Below are positions 8,993 to 18,186 of a DNA stretch of 64,000 nucleotides, piece by piece. The translations under genes were made by a program, and so were the position numbers. Origin of the DNA: Chloroflexota bacterium (GTDB lineage: Bacteria; Chloroflexota; Limnocylindria; Limnocylindrales; CSP1-4). Where the stretch lies: positions 1,305 to 65,304 of the forward strand of contig PLMA01000019.1 in assembly GCA_003141455.1 (NCBI GenBank). Direction: 5' to 3'. The notes under the pieces were generated by a model. The model saw only the letters and a program-made list of their open reading frames with translations. It was not told the origin of the DNA and searched no databases. Each line of letters starts with the position of its first letter. Within the stretch, counting starts at the first letter, position 1.

Positions 8993-9675
8993 ATCCTCGA
9001 CGACTCTACCGTTCTGCCGATGACCGCATCCTCGCCGGAGTGTGCGGCGGGGTCGCGGCCTACTTCGACGTCGATCCCGTCATCGTCCGAATCATCTGGT
9101 TCTTGTCGGTGTTCTTCACCGGCTCGCTGACCTTCTGGGCCTACCTGATCATGATCTTCGTCGTCCCGATCGAACCCGCCGAATGGCCGCCACAGTCGCC
9201 GTGGGCCCCGGGTGGGGCTCCCGCAGGGTTCGCGGCCGGCTACGCGCCCCCGCCAGGCCCTTGGGGAGCGGCGCCGTCGGGCGGTGAGCCCGGCGCCACG
9301 GCCCCCGGAGCTACGGCCCCCGGAGCTACGGCCGGCCCAGACACTCCACCTGCGGGCACCGCTCCGGCCTCCGGTCCGGCACCTGCGCAGGCCGCTGCAC
9401 CCGGCGGCTGGTCGGGCGACTGGTGGTCGCAGCGGCGCCAGGAGCGTTGGCAGAGACGGGCGGAGCGCTGGCAGCAGCGAGCCGAGAGGTTCGAAGGGCG
9501 CCGCGAACGCGGTCCAGGCCTCGTCTTCGGCCTGCTGCTGATCCTCGTCGGCGGAATGCTGGCCTGGCATCAAATCGATCCGAGCATCGACCTCGGCCTG
9601 TCGTGGCCGATCGTGATAATCGCCTTTGGCGTGATCCTCGTCGGCTCGTCAGTACGCCGGACCCAGCAGCCCTAG
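8989..9675 (+). CDS. PspC-domain envelope-stress protein
   Basis: A 228-residue protein. Residues 1-65 are a PspC domain: RRLYRSADDRILAGVCGGVAAYFDVDPVIVRIIW, then a membrane helix ending in FVVPIEP. A Pro/Ala linker, a short Arg/Gln-rich helix (WQRRAERWQQRAERF) and a C-terminal hairpin of two membrane helices (LVFGLLLILVGGMLAWH and WPIVIIAFGVILVG) follow, the latter resembling DUF5668. It starts at GTG inside the stop of the preceding gene (GTGA overlap) with GGGAGG upstream. Together with the LiaF-like gene this is probably a two-gene envelope-stress operon; no response regulator is adjacent. Confidence 0.85.
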   Translation: MNPRRLYRSADDRILAGVCGGVAAYFDVDPVIVRIIWFLSVFFTGSLTFWAYLIMIFVVPIEPAEWPPQSPWAPGGAPAGFAAGYAPPPGPWGAAPSGGEPGATAPGATAPGATAGPDTPPAGTAPASGPAPAQAAAPGGWSGDWWSQRRQERWQRRAERWQQRAERFEGRRERGPGLVFGLLLILVGGMLAWHQIDPSIDLGLSWPIVIIAFGVILVGSSVRRTQQP

Positions 9676-10820
9676 CTGGCCGGAGCACCGCGACGGCGCC
9701 GCCTCCGCAGCAGCACCAGCCCATAGACGACGAGTAGCGCGGAAGCGGCCAGGCCGGCCACCATCGCGACGTCACGAGCGCGCTGTGCTGAGATGCCGGA
9801 TGCGTTGTCGGCGGGGCCGCCGGCTACGCCGCCCAGCTGAGCTGCGGCCGCGCCTCCGAGTGGAGTGGTACCGCCGGCACCACCGCGCCCGGAGATTCCC
9901 GCGACCATCGAGGCCGGCGATTCAGCCGGCTCGCGGCCCAACGAGGCTACGGCCGTCGCAGAGGGAGTGGCGGATTCCGTGGCTGCGGGAGTGGCGAGCT
10001 CCGCGGAGGCACTGGCCGCCGGCTGGTCCACGGTCGGCGCAGTCGCGGAAACCTGGCGCGGAGCGGGGAGAATCGGAGCGGGTGTCGGCGCCCGGGTCGG
10101 AGCGACGGTCGGAGCGGGCGTGGGATCCGGTGGCGGGGGCGGGGGCGGGACCAGATCGGGGAACGGCGACTGCGTCGGCGGGGAGTTGGTCCCGTTCGGG
10201 CCGCCCTGGCTCAACAGGCAGTCGTAGTAGTACGTGCCGTCCGCGGAGGTCCAGCCGCCGCATCCGATCCGATCGTACCCGCCCACGATGATCGCGGCGT
10301 GACTGCCGCTGCTCATCCACCCGAGGATGCCGTGGCCCGTCGTGGAGTAGCTGTAGGACTCAAAGGTGGAAGCTCTCCCCGCGTAGTCCACCAGGAACTG
10401 GCCGGTGCCGTAGCCGCCGTTCTGCAGCATGATCTCGCCCACGTTCCCGTAGTTGTACGTGGATTGGAGAATCGAGACGAACTTGACGTCCGGGCACAGA
10501 CGCAGGCTGTGCGAGACGTAGTTGTTCTCGGCTCCGTCGCGCGCTCGTCCGAGCATCACGAGGGAGGGGTCGCTCGGGCAGGACATCGACGTGTCGCGGG
10601 CCAGGCCAGCTAGGAACGGGTCGAGTTGCAGAGGGGCAAGGCCGTTCGCCGCGCGAACGCCGTTGATCAGGCGCACGTATTCAGATGCTTCGGCACTGGC
10701 AGGACCGGACGCGGCACCTACGGAGGGAACCGCCAGAACCAGCGAGGCCGCAAGCCATAGCGCGCCCAATGCCAGGGCAGACGCGAGAACGCTGAGGCGC
10801 GGTCGGTGCGCACTTCGCAC
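9672..10820 (-). CDS. CAP/SCP-domain secreted surface protein with C-terminal anchor
   Basis: A 382-residue protein. It has a signal peptide (residues 1-37). A CAP domain at about 40-200 begins EYVRLINGVRAANGLAPLQLDPFLAGLARD and retains the family phrases VSHS, NVGEIML and GSHAAIIVGGYDRIGCGGW. A long Pro/Thr/Ala-rich stalk follows, then a C-terminal helix with an RRRRRRG stop-transfer, so it is anchored with the CAP domain outside. CAP proteins include peptidases and lipid binders; the role here is unknown. The start is GTG, with GGAGGAG upstream. Its last codons overlap the end of the convergent PspC gene by 4 bases. Confidence 0.85.
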   Translation of the reverse strand: MRSAHRPRLSVLASALALGALWLAASLVLAVPSVGAASGPASAEASEYVRLINGVRAANGLAPLQLDPFLAGLARDTSMSCPSDPSLVMLGRARDGAENNYVSHSLRLCPDVKFVSILQSTYNYGNVGEIMLQNGGYGTGQFLVDYAGRASTFESYSYSTTGHGILGWMSSGSHAAIIVGGYDRIGCGGWTSADGTYYYDCLLSQGGPNGTNSPPTQSPFPDLVPPPPPPPDPTPAPTVAPTRAPTPAPILPAPRQVSATAPTVDQPAASASAELATPAATESATPSATAVASLGREPAESPASMVAGISGRGGAGGTTPLGGAAAAQLGGVAGGPADNASGISAQRARDVAMVAGLAASALLVVYGLVLLRRRRRRGAPAS

Positions 10821-11215
10821 GGTGGTCTCCTCCGGACGGGTAGAGGCTGACGCGTCGAGGCTGGTCACGATCCCCCACCCCACTCCGGTGGGCCCAGGGC
10901 CGTGCGGCACAGTCTCTGGCACTCTGACAACCACCCGTTCAGGCGGCTAGGACGAGGTTCTGGCCCGCCGCAGTACCTGTCTGCGGGCTGTTCCGGGCCT
11001 TTTCCTACAGTCCAGTGCGAAGATCGGCCGCACAAGTGGTACTTCCGCGGCAAGCGGGTGAGAAGAAATCCCAACCCATTCGGCGCGGTTCCTTCACCCA
11101 AGCCACGGCTCGCGCTCCGGGAGAGGCCCGCGCGCAATCCGGAGCCGGCCTGGCAATTCCCGCGACCACTATGGGCGGTGGACGGTCCCCGAGCCGTCAG
11201 ACGGCCGCCGCAAAC
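10821..11215. other. Intergenic region, 395 bp
   Basis: This lies between the hemerythrin stop and the CAP-protein start, both on the minus strand, so it should contain the CAP gene promoter. I see GC-rich sequence without a convincing gene, riboswitch or repeat. Confidence 0.5.
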
Positions 11216-11626
11216 CTACGACTGCGCCGCCTTGACGCACGGGAGCAACTGGGTGTCCGTGCGCTTGATGTGGGTGGTCAGCCAGCGCAGCATCTCGACC
11301 TCAACCCGCACCACCAGGTGGGCAGTGGCGCCGTCCCGCTCGAAGTCATCCCTCAAGGCCGCGAGCGTCACGACGAAGTCCTTGTGGGCAAGCAGGTTCT
11401 CTTCGGCAGCCGGGCACTTGTACATGACCATGCATTCTTCTTCGTGGCCGAAATGAGTGGCCGAGTAGGTGCCCAGTCGATCCAGCAACCCCTGGATCTC
11501 GGAGCCCGCCCGACCCTGGCTTACGGCGGCGAGCAGGTCGTTCAGCCAGGCAATGAGCTGCTTGTGCTGGGCGTCCACTGTGTCGATCCCGGTCGCCATC
11601 GACTGATCCCACTGGATGGTTGGCAT
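11216..11626 (-). CDS. Bacteriohemerythrin
   Basis: A 136-residue single-domain hemerythrin. The di-iron ligand set is visible: His in DAQHKQL, His/His/Glu in THFGHEEECM, His in LLAHKDF, and His and Asp in LTTHIKRTD. It therefore probably binds O2, or senses and buffers O2 or iron, in the cytoplasm. The length matches the family (about 130-140 residues). GGGGAGA precedes the ATG. There is no fused signalling domain, so storage, delivery or scavenging is more likely than chemotaxis. Confidence 0.92.
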   Translation of the reverse strand: MPTIQWDQSMATGIDTVDAQHKQLIAWLNDLLAAVSQGRAGSEIQGLLDRLGTYSATHFGHEEECMVMYKCPAAEENLLAHKDFVVTLAALRDDFERDGATAHLVVRVEVEMLRWLTTHIKRTDTQLLPCVKAAQS

Positions 11627-11811
11627 ATGAGTCTCCCCTGTCTATTGCCGGCCAGAGCCTCGTCGTGGTGGCTCCGGCCGCCCGTGCCGCGGGTTCGTCA
11701 GACGGACGATCCAGGCCCTTTTCAACCGGTCTTCAGATCGCCATTCTATGGTCGTCGCGGGTCCGCGCCCACGGATCTCGTCCGGCTTGTCCGGTGCAGG
11801 AGCCAAATCAC

Positions 11812-12570
11812 ATGACCGCCCCGCTATCCCCACCTGTCAGGCCGGCCCACGGCAACCGCAACCTGCTGCTCGTCATCATCGCCGTCTTGGTCCTGGCCGT
11901 GGCCGCAGCCGGCGCCTACGGACTCTGGTACATCCTAATCGGACCGGCGAGCCCCGCGGCCGTGACCGGGGAGGCACCGGTGATTCCGGCGAGCGCCTCG
12001 GTCTCTGCCCCAGCCTCGTTCGACGGCTCGTGGCAGGTGAACGACAGCCTCGGCTCGATGAACGACTTCAGCGCGTCCTGGGCGGGCTACCGAGTCCAGG
12101 AGCAGCTCGTAGGTGTCGGCGGCCATACCGCCGTCGGGCGAACGCCCAAGGTGTCCGGATCCATGACTCTCACGGGCTCGATCGTCGACAACGTCCAGAT
12201 CACGGCCGACCTGACCGCGCTAGCCAGCGACGACCCCAATCGCGACGGCCAGCTGCACGGCCAGGCAATCGAGACCGACACCTATCCGACGGCGATGTTC
12301 AAGACGACCCAGCCGATCGATCTTGGAACGCTGCCGGCCGACGGCAAGATCGTCAGCGTCACCGCAACGGGCGCCCTGACCCTCCATGGCACGACCAAGA
12401 CCGTCCAGATCACCCTTCAGGCGCAGCGCCAGGGCGGCATCATCGCGGTGGCCGGCTCGATGCCGGTCGTCTTCGGCGACTTCGGCTTCAAGGGGCCCAA
12501 CTCCTTTTCGGTCGTGTCGGTTGACGATCACGGCACCATGGAATTGCACCTGCTGTTTACTCACGCCTGA
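11812..12570 (+). CDS. YceI-family lipid-binding protein, membrane-anchored
   Basis: A 252-residue protein. An uncleaved N-terminal helix (residues ~17-40, LLLVIIAVLVLAVAAAGAYGL) precedes a YceI domain (about 65-250) with SWQVNDSLGSMNDFSASWAGYRVQEQL, FKTTQPIDLGTLPADGK and VTATGALTLHGTTKTVQI. YceI domains are lipocalin-like barrels that bind polyisoprenoids or amide lipids outside the cytoplasmic membrane. CAGGAG lies about 10 bases before this ATG, which also places the hydrophobic helix properly. It is followed 52 bp later by the TerB-like gene. Confidence 0.88.
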   Translation: MTAPLSPPVRPAHGNRNLLLVIIAVLVLAVAAAGAYGLWYILIGPASPAAVTGEAPVIPASASVSAPASFDGSWQVNDSLGSMNDFSASWAGYRVQEQLVGVGGHTAVGRTPKVSGSMTLTGSIVDNVQITADLTALASDDPNRDGQLHGQAIETDTYPTAMFKTTQPIDLGTLPADGKIVSVTATGALTLHGTTKTVQITLQAQRQGGIIAVAGSMPVVFGDFGFKGPNSFSVVSVDDHGTMELHLLFTHA

Positions 12571-12622
12571 TGCCGATGCGGCGATGCCGCGGAGCCGCCC
12601 ACAGGGATCGTAAGGAGAGGCG

Positions 12623-13177
12623 ATGTCATTCATGCGCTTCCTCGGTGGCCGTTCGCCACAAGCCGCCATCGACCAGCCGCCCGCGGCCGCCGAGACGGAG
12701 GCCGTTCGCCATATCGTGGCCAGGCTGGAGGCCCTGCCTCCGGAGCGAGCCCGCTTCCTGGCCGGCATGGCATACGTCCTGGCCCGCGCCGCCTACGCGG
12801 ACCTGGAGATCAGCGAAGCCGAGACCGCCGCGATGGAGCAGGAGCTGACGGGCTCCGGCCTGGATGCTTCCCAAATCGTGCTGGTCGTCGAGATGGCCAA
12901 GCTTCAGGAGAAGACCACGGGCGGGACGAGCGACTACCTCGTGACACGCGAGTTCAAGGAGCTGGCCACCCTCGAGCAGCGTCTGACCTTGCTGCGGGCG
13001 TGCTTTCGAGTCTGCGCCGCGGACGACTCCATAAGCGGGACGGAGACCGCGACGCTCGACGAGATCGCCAGCGAGCTCGACATGACCGGCAGGGAGACTG
13101 CGCCGATCCGGGCCGAGTATGCCGACAGGATCTCAGCCCGCCTGGGATTCGGATCTTTTTCGGACAAGCAGGACTGA
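12623..13177 (+). CDS. TerB-like (tellurite-resistance family) protein
   Basis: A 184-residue all-helical protein of the TerB/DjlA-N superfamily. Acidic metal-binding-like positions occur in each half: YADLEISEAETAAMEQEL and AADDSISGTETATLDEIASEL, the usual D-x-x-I-S/x-x-E pattern of the family. TerB domains bind metals and occur in membrane-stress and tellurite-response complexes. No other ter genes are nearby, so a specific tellurite role should not be assumed. AAGGAGAGG precedes the ATG. It is probably co-transcribed with the YceI gene. Confidence 0.85.
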   Translation: MSFMRFLGGRSPQAAIDQPPAAAETEAVRHIVARLEALPPERARFLAGMAYVLARAAYADLEISEAETAAMEQELTGSGLDASQIVLVVEMAKLQEKTTGGTSDYLVTREFKELATLEQRLTLLRACFRVCAADDSISGTETATLDEIASELDMTGRETAPIRAEYADRISARLGFGSFSDKQD

Positions 13178-13335
13178 CTCGGGCGAGTAGATTCGGCGCC
13201 GCCGCCGCGGAGCCTACTGCGCGCCGCCTCCGAAGGGCCGCGGCGGAAGGACGAATTGGGGCTCCTTCGGTAAGCTGAATCCCTCGCCAACCCAGGCCCG
13301 TCACAGCCGCCGATGCTACCGGGGATCGCCATTCG

Positions 13336-15309
13336 ATGAGCAGCTATCTCCGTGGGACGGCCGAAATCGTCCGAAGCTACCTGCGCATAGCCGCCCTGGT
13401 CCCGTCGGGCGGGGCCGGGCTGCTGAGCCTCCTCGTGGCGCTCAACTTGATCCTCGGCATCCTGCCGGTCCTCTTCGTCGTGGCCACGAGCGTGATGATC
13501 GGGCACGTCCCGGCGGCCGTGACCGGGGGCGTCGGCTCGTCCGAGTGGCAGGCCCTCGTCATCGCCTTCATCTTCGCCTCGGCGGCCTTCGTCGGCCAGC
13601 AGATCCTGGCTCCTCTCCAGGTCGCGCTGGGGGAGCTGATGGCGCGCCGCGTGGACGGCAAGATCCACCAGCGCCTCATCGTGGCTTCGCTTCGCAGCCC
13701 CGGAATCGGCCCACTCGAGGACCAGCGGATCCTCAACGACCTGAGCCAGGCCGTTCGAAACCTGGAGTTCGGCTTCCGGACGCCTGGGGTCGCGTGTGCA
13801 GCGTTGCTGTCCCTGCTGGCCCGCTATGCCCAGTTGCTCGGCTACGTCTTCCTCGTGGGCTTGGTCTTCTCGTGGCTCGCGGCGGCGGCGCTCCTGGCGA
13901 CGACGATGATCTTCCGCAAGGGCAACCGCGGCGGACTTCGAACCTACGGCCGAGTCTTCTACGGGAACATCGAGACCCTGCGCGAGACGGACTACTACCG
14001 CGGCGTCGCGATCCATGCCGCGGCTGCCAAGGAGATTCGCGTCTTCGGCCTGTCCGGCTGGCTCTCGGGCAAGTACCGCGGGCTTCAGCTGGGGCTGCTC
14101 GAGAAGATCTGGGCCGAGCGGCGGCGGATCTACTTCGTCCCGTACCTGCGCTACACGGCCTTCGGGTTGATCGTGGCGGCGGTGGTCCTGGCCGCCCTGG
14201 GCCGGGCCGCCGCTCTGCACGAGCTGTCCCTAACGCAACTCGCCCTCGCTCTGCAAGCGGCGCTGGCAGCGCTGAGGCTGGGCGAGAACTACGCGGAGGC
14301 GGATACCCAGACCCAGTTCGGGATGTTCGCCTACGACGGGGTCCAGGACTTCGAGCGAGGCATGGCGGAGTACGAAGAACGCACAGTCCAGTTGGAGCCG
14401 CGCCGGGACCCGCACGGGCTGCCCCGCCAGGAGATCCGTTTCGAGGGGACGGGGTTCCACTACCCGGGCTCCGATCGGTCCGTCCTGGATGGCCTGGAAT
14501 TGGTCCTGCCGGCCGGCCGTTGCACGGCCATCGTCGGCCTCAACGGAGCCGGCAAGACGACGGTGGTCAAGCTCCTCGCCCGCCTGTACGACCCGACCGA
14601 GGGCCGCCTGCTGGTCGACGGGATCGACCTCCGATCCTTTGACGTCGATGACTGGCGGCGGCAGATCGGGGTCATCTTCCAGGACTTCAACCGATACGAG
14701 CTGACGGCCGCCGAGAACATCGGCTTTGGGGCGATCGAGATCGCCGGCGACCGCGAGAGGCTCCGGGAAGCCGCCCGGCGCGCCGGCGTCCTCGCCACTC
14801 TGGAGCGGCTGCCCCTTGGACTGGACACGCCGCTCGCCCGCCAGTACGAGAACGGCGCCGAGCTCTCCGGGGGGCAGTGGCAGCGCGTTGCGATTGCGCG
14901 AGCGCTCTTCGCCCTGGAGAACGGGGCCTCGATCCTGGTCCTGGACGAGCCGACGGCAGCCCTGGACGTCCGGGCCGAGGCGGCCTTCTTCGACCGGTTC
15001 GTGGACGTGACTCGCGGGGCCACGGCGCTTCTCATCTCGCACCGCTTCTCGAGCGTCCGCCACGCCGACCGCATCGTCGTCCTGGAGCACGGCCACGTGA
15101 TCGAGCAGGGCAGCCACGACGAGCTGGTAGCGCTGGGCGGCCGGTACGCGGAGCTATTCCGTCTCCAGGCGGAGCGGTTCGTCGACGAGGACGTGGACCT
15201 GGAGACCGTGAACGCCGCCGACATCGCCGGCGACGAAGAGTCGGACGATCGTGGGGGCTTCGCGGCACCCGAGCCCGTGGCATCGGCCGGGACGGAAGAC
15301 GCCCGATGA
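13336..15309 (+). CDS. ABC exporter half-transporter (first subunit)
   Basis: A 657-residue fusion of a six-helix type-I exporter membrane domain (residues ~20-330) and an ATPase domain (~365-600). The nucleotide-binding motifs are complete: Walker A GLNGAGKTT at 401-409, Q-loop GVIFQDFNRYEL, signature LSGGQWQRVAIARAL, Walker B ILVLDEPTAALD and H-loop LLISHRFSS. A ~50-residue acidic C-terminal tail follows. Its stop overlaps the start of the second subunit (ATGA), so the two form a heterodimer. The substrate is unknown; the family exports lipids, drugs or peptides. It starts at ATG with no strong Shine-Dalgarno. Confidence 0.92.
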   Translation: MSSYLRGTAEIVRSYLRIAALVPSGGAGLLSLLVALNLILGILPVLFVVATSVMIGHVPAAVTGGVGSSEWQALVIAFIFASAAFVGQQILAPLQVALGELMARRVDGKIHQRLIVASLRSPGIGPLEDQRILNDLSQAVRNLEFGFRTPGVACAALLSLLARYAQLLGYVFLVGLVFSWLAAAALLATTMIFRKGNRGGLRTYGRVFYGNIETLRETDYYRGVAIHAAAAKEIRVFGLSGWLSGKYRGLQLGLLEKIWAERRRIYFVPYLRYTAFGLIVAAVVLAALGRAAALHELSLTQLALALQAALAALRLGENYAEADTQTQFGMFAYDGVQDFERGMAEYEERTVQLEPRRDPHGLPRQEIRFEGTGFHYPGSDRSVLDGLELVLPAGRCTAIVGLNGAGKTTVVKLLARLYDPTEGRLLVDGIDLRSFDVDDWRRQIGVIFQDFNRYELTAAENIGFGAIEIAGDRERLREAARRAGVLATLERLPLGLDTPLARQYENGAELSGGQWQRVAIARALFALENGASILVLDEPTAALDVRAEAAFFDRFVDVTRGATALLISHRFSSVRHADRIVVLEHGHVIEQGSHDELVALGGRYAELFRLQAERFVDEDVDLETVNAADIAGDEESDDRGGFAAPEPVASAGTEDAR

Positions 15310-17090
15310 ACGAGACCCTCCGCAGCTCCTACCAGCTGATGCGGCTCTCCTGGGAGCAGAACCCCGTCAAGACGGTGATCGCCCTGGTCCTGGTCATGGG
15401 GAACGCCGTCTCGGCACCGCTCCTGGCGCTTGCGATGAAGTGGCTTACGGACGCGGCCGTCGCCGGCGACTCCGGGACGGCGGCCATCGCCGGTGCCGTA
15501 GTCGCCGCATTTGCCCTGGCCCTGCTGACCCTCGGGCACTTCGCTCACATCGCCTACTTCGAACTGTCCGAGATCAACCTCCTGACCATGGAGCAGCGCC
15601 TGATCGCCCTGGCCAACGGCTCAGCCGGAATCGAGCACCAGGAGCGGCCCGAGTACGCCGACAAGGCGACCGTCCTCGAGCAGGAGCTGCAGCAGGTTCA
15701 GGATGGCTTCTACGCGCTCCTGGCCCTCTCGAGTCTGGCGGTAGCGATCGCGATGACGGGCGTTCTGCTGGCCCTCCTCAACCCGGTCCTGCTGCTGTTG
15801 CCGCTGGTTGCCATCCCGCCTCTCGTTGCCGGTCGGAGGGCCCAGCTCACCCTGGACCGAGCCCGCGAGCAGACGGCCCAGGACACCCGCCTGGCCCAGC
15901 ACTTCTTCCGCCTGGCGACGGCCGCCGGCCCGGCCAAGGAGCTGCGAGTCTTCCGGATTCAAGACGAGGTCCGCCGGCGTCACGCCGAGTTGTGGGAACG
16001 GACTACCAGACGGCTGTGGCGGGCACATCTGCGGGCGATGCTGCTCCGCACCGCCGGGCAGCTCGTCTTCGCGGCGGGCTACGTGGCGGGGGTGCTGATC
16101 GTGGTGAACGACGCGATCGGCGGCCGCCGCAGCGTCGGCGACGTGGTCCTGGCGATCACTCTCGCCGCGCAGGTGAACCAGCAGGTCGCGGCCGCCGTGT
16201 CGCTCCTCAACGACCTCCAGCGCATCGCCCGCGCATTCGCCCGCTTCGACGAGCTGGAGGAGTACGTCCGGGCCCGCGAACCCCGGGCGGCCGACCTGGC
16301 CGCCCCGTCCCGAATCCAGGACGGGATCCGCTTCGAGAACCTCGCCTTCCGGTATCCCGGAACCGAGCGAATGGTCCTGGAGGGCGTGGATCTCTTCCTG
16401 CCGGCCGGATCCACCGTGGCCATCGTCGGCGAGAACGGCGCGGGCAAGAGCACTCTCGTCAAGCTGCTGTGCCGCTTCTACGAGCCGACCGCGGGTCGCA
16501 TCGTCGTCGACGGCGCGGACCTGGGCCGGATCCCGGTCACGGAGTGGCGGAGCCGGATCGCGTCGGGCTTCCAGGACTTCTTCCGTTTCGAGCTCCTGGC
16601 CCGCCGGACCGTGGGTGTCGGGGATCTCGCCCACCTCGAGGAAGTCCCGGCCGTCGAGGCGGCGCTCGAGCGCGCGCGCGCCGGCGACATCGCCACTCGC
16701 CTGCCCCACGGCCTTGAGACGCAGCTGGGCAAGACCTACACCGACGGGGTCGAGCTGTCCGGCGGGCAGTGGCAGAAGCTCGCGCTGGGGCGGGCGATGA
16801 TGCGAGAGGTCCCACTGCTGCTGGTCCTGGACGAGCCCACGTCGGCGCTCGACGCGGAGGCGGAGCACGCCCTGTTCGAGAGGTACGCGGAGGGGGCGCG
16901 GCGAGTGGGTCAGGCGACGGGCGGCATCACCGTTCTCGTCTCGCACCGTTTCTCCACGGTCCGCATGGCCGATCTGATCATCGTCGTTGCCGAAGGCAAG
17001 GTGGTCGAGGCCGGTCCGCACGCGGCCCTGCTGCGGAACGGAGGCCTCTACTCCGAGCTGTACCAGCTGCAGGCCAGCGCGTACGAATGA
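15306..17090 (+). CDS. ABC exporter half-transporter (second subunit)
   Basis: A 594-residue partner of the preceding subunit: membrane domain ~1-320, ATPase ~345-590. Motifs: Walker A GENGAGKST, Q-loop ASGFQDFFRFEL, signature LSGGQWQKLALGRAM, Walker B LLVLDEPTSALD, H-loop LVSHRFSTV. Both ATP sites look catalytically competent, unlike heterodimers with one degenerate site. Its ATG overlaps the upstream stop codon by four bases, so translation is coupled. There is no precursor peptide or modification enzyme beside the pair, so a dedicated peptide export role is not supported. Confidence 0.92.
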   Translation: MNETLRSSYQLMRLSWEQNPVKTVIALVLVMGNAVSAPLLALAMKWLTDAAVAGDSGTAAIAGAVVAAFALALLTLGHFAHIAYFELSEINLLTMEQRLIALANGSAGIEHQERPEYADKATVLEQELQQVQDGFYALLALSSLAVAIAMTGVLLALLNPVLLLLPLVAIPPLVAGRRAQLTLDRAREQTAQDTRLAQHFFRLATAAGPAKELRVFRIQDEVRRRHAELWERTTRRLWRAHLRAMLLRTAGQLVFAAGYVAGVLIVVNDAIGGRRSVGDVVLAITLAAQVNQQVAAAVSLLNDLQRIARAFARFDELEEYVRAREPRAADLAAPSRIQDGIRFENLAFRYPGTERMVLEGVDLFLPAGSTVAIVGENGAGKSTLVKLLCRFYEPTAGRIVVDGADLGRIPVTEWRSRIASGFQDFFRFELLARRTVGVGDLAHLEEVPAVEAALERARAGDIATRLPHGLETQLGKTYTDGVELSGGQWQKLALGRAMMREVPLLLVLDEPTSALDAEAEHALFERYAEGARRVGQATGGITVLVSHRFSTVRMADLIIVVAEGKVVEAGPHAALLRNGGLYSELYQLQASAYE

Positions 17091-17094
17091 CGCC

Positions 17095-17124
17095 GGCCCA
17101 CGGGCCGCCAAGCCCGGGTGGGCC
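17095..17124. terminator. GC-rich hairpin between convergent genes
   Basis: GGCCCAC pairs with GTGGGCC, with an inner GGGC/GCCC helix, directly after the exporter operon and before the convergent carbamate kinase gene. There is no T run, so its action as a terminator is inferred from position. Confidence 0.45.
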
Positions 17125-17217
17125 CGGGAAGCGGCTCTGCGCCGACCGGGCCGCCAGCTACGGGGACCGTCGGGCGAGGGAGTGCCGGAAAGAGGCTCTA
17201 CGCCGCCCCGAAGCTCT

Positions 17218-18186
17218 CTAGGCCGCGCGACGAGGCAAGCCGACCGAGTCGGTGCCGAACCAGGTGCCGGAGCTTCCCTGAACGATCGCCACGGCGTTCT
17301 CGAGAGCGCCGATGGCGGCGAAGCGGCCGCCGCCCCGGACGAACTCAGCGCACGCCCGGACCTTTGGAGCCATGGAGCCGGACGGCCAGGCCCCCACGGC
17401 CAGTCCCTCGAAGGCTTCGTCCACTGAAAGCCGCAGGATCGCCTCCTGGCGCGGCGTACCCCAGCGACGGTAGACGGCATCCACGTCGCTCAGCAGCACC
17501 AGACCGTCGGCGTCGACGGCGCGTGCCAGGACGACGGCCGCCAGGTCCTTGTCGATGACGGCTTCGCAGCCCTCAAGCAGACCGTCCGGTCCTTCGATGA
17601 CGGGCACTCCCCCGCCGCCGGAAGCGACCACGAGAGTCCCGGAGTTCACGAGCGCGCGAATCGCGGCCGCCTCCAGGATCCGGATCGGCGCCGGCGACGG
17701 CACTACGCGGCGCCAGCTGCTTCCGTCCGGGGCGATGTCCCAGCCCCGGGTCCGGGCATGCTCGCGGGCCGTCTCCTCGTCGTAGATCGGCCCGACCGGC
17801 TTGGTTGGATTGCCGAAGGCCGGGTCGTCGCTCGCGACTACGGTCCGGGTCACGATCACCGCGATCTCACGGCGTTTGCCACGCTCGATGAACGCGTCGT
17901 TGAGGGCATTGGCCAGCAGGTAGCCGATCTGGCCTTGCGTCTCCGCGCCGAGCACGTCGAGCGGCGGCGCAGGCACCACGGACGCGGCCATCTCGGCCCC
18001 TATCGCAAGGAAGCCGACCTGCGGGCCGTTGCCGTGGGTGATGACGATCTCCGCCCGGCTCCCCTCGGCCAGAGTGACCAGGCCCCGCGCCGCCGCGATG
18101 AGGTTGTGGCGCTGGCCCGCCGTCGAGCCCGGCTCGCCCCGCCTTATCAGGGCGTTGCCGCCGAGCGCGATCGCCAGGCGTGTCAC
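17218..18186 (-). CDS. arcC: Carbamate kinase
   Basis: A 322-residue amino-acid-kinase fold enzyme interconverting carbamoyl phosphate + ADP and carbamate + ATP. Hallmarks: ALGGNALIRRGEPGSTAGQ at the N-terminus, VITHGNGPQVG, the sliding-domain region with EETARE and GWDIAPDGSSWRRVVPSP, VVASGGGGVPV, VIDKDLAAVVLA and LLSDVDAVY. The length matches the family. It overlaps the ornithine carbamoyltransferase gene by four bases, so it is the last gene of a three-gene operon. In this context the likely direction is ATP formation from citrulline-derived carbamoyl phosphate. Confidence 0.93.
   Translation of the reverse strand: MTRLAIALGGNALIRRGEPGSTAGQRHNLIAAARGLVTLAEGSRAEIVITHGNGPQVGFLAIGAEMAASVVPAPPLDVLGAETQGQIGYLLANALNDAFIERGKRREIAVIVTRTVVASDDPAFGNPTKPVGPIYDEETAREHARTRGWDIAPDGSSWRRVVPSPAPIRILEAAAIRALVNSGTLVVASGGGGVPVIEGPDGLLEGCEAVIDKDLAAVVLARAVDADGLVLLSDVDAVYRRWGTPRQEAILRLSVDEAFEGLAVGAWPSGSMAPKVRACAEFVRGGGRFAAIGALENAVAIVQGSSGTWFGTDSVGLPRRAA

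Noticed and set aside
13336-17090. A lantibiotic or peptide-bacteriocin export system
   Set aside because: The heterodimeric exporter has no C39 peptidase domain, precursor peptide or modifying enzyme nearby; both ATP sites look canonical.
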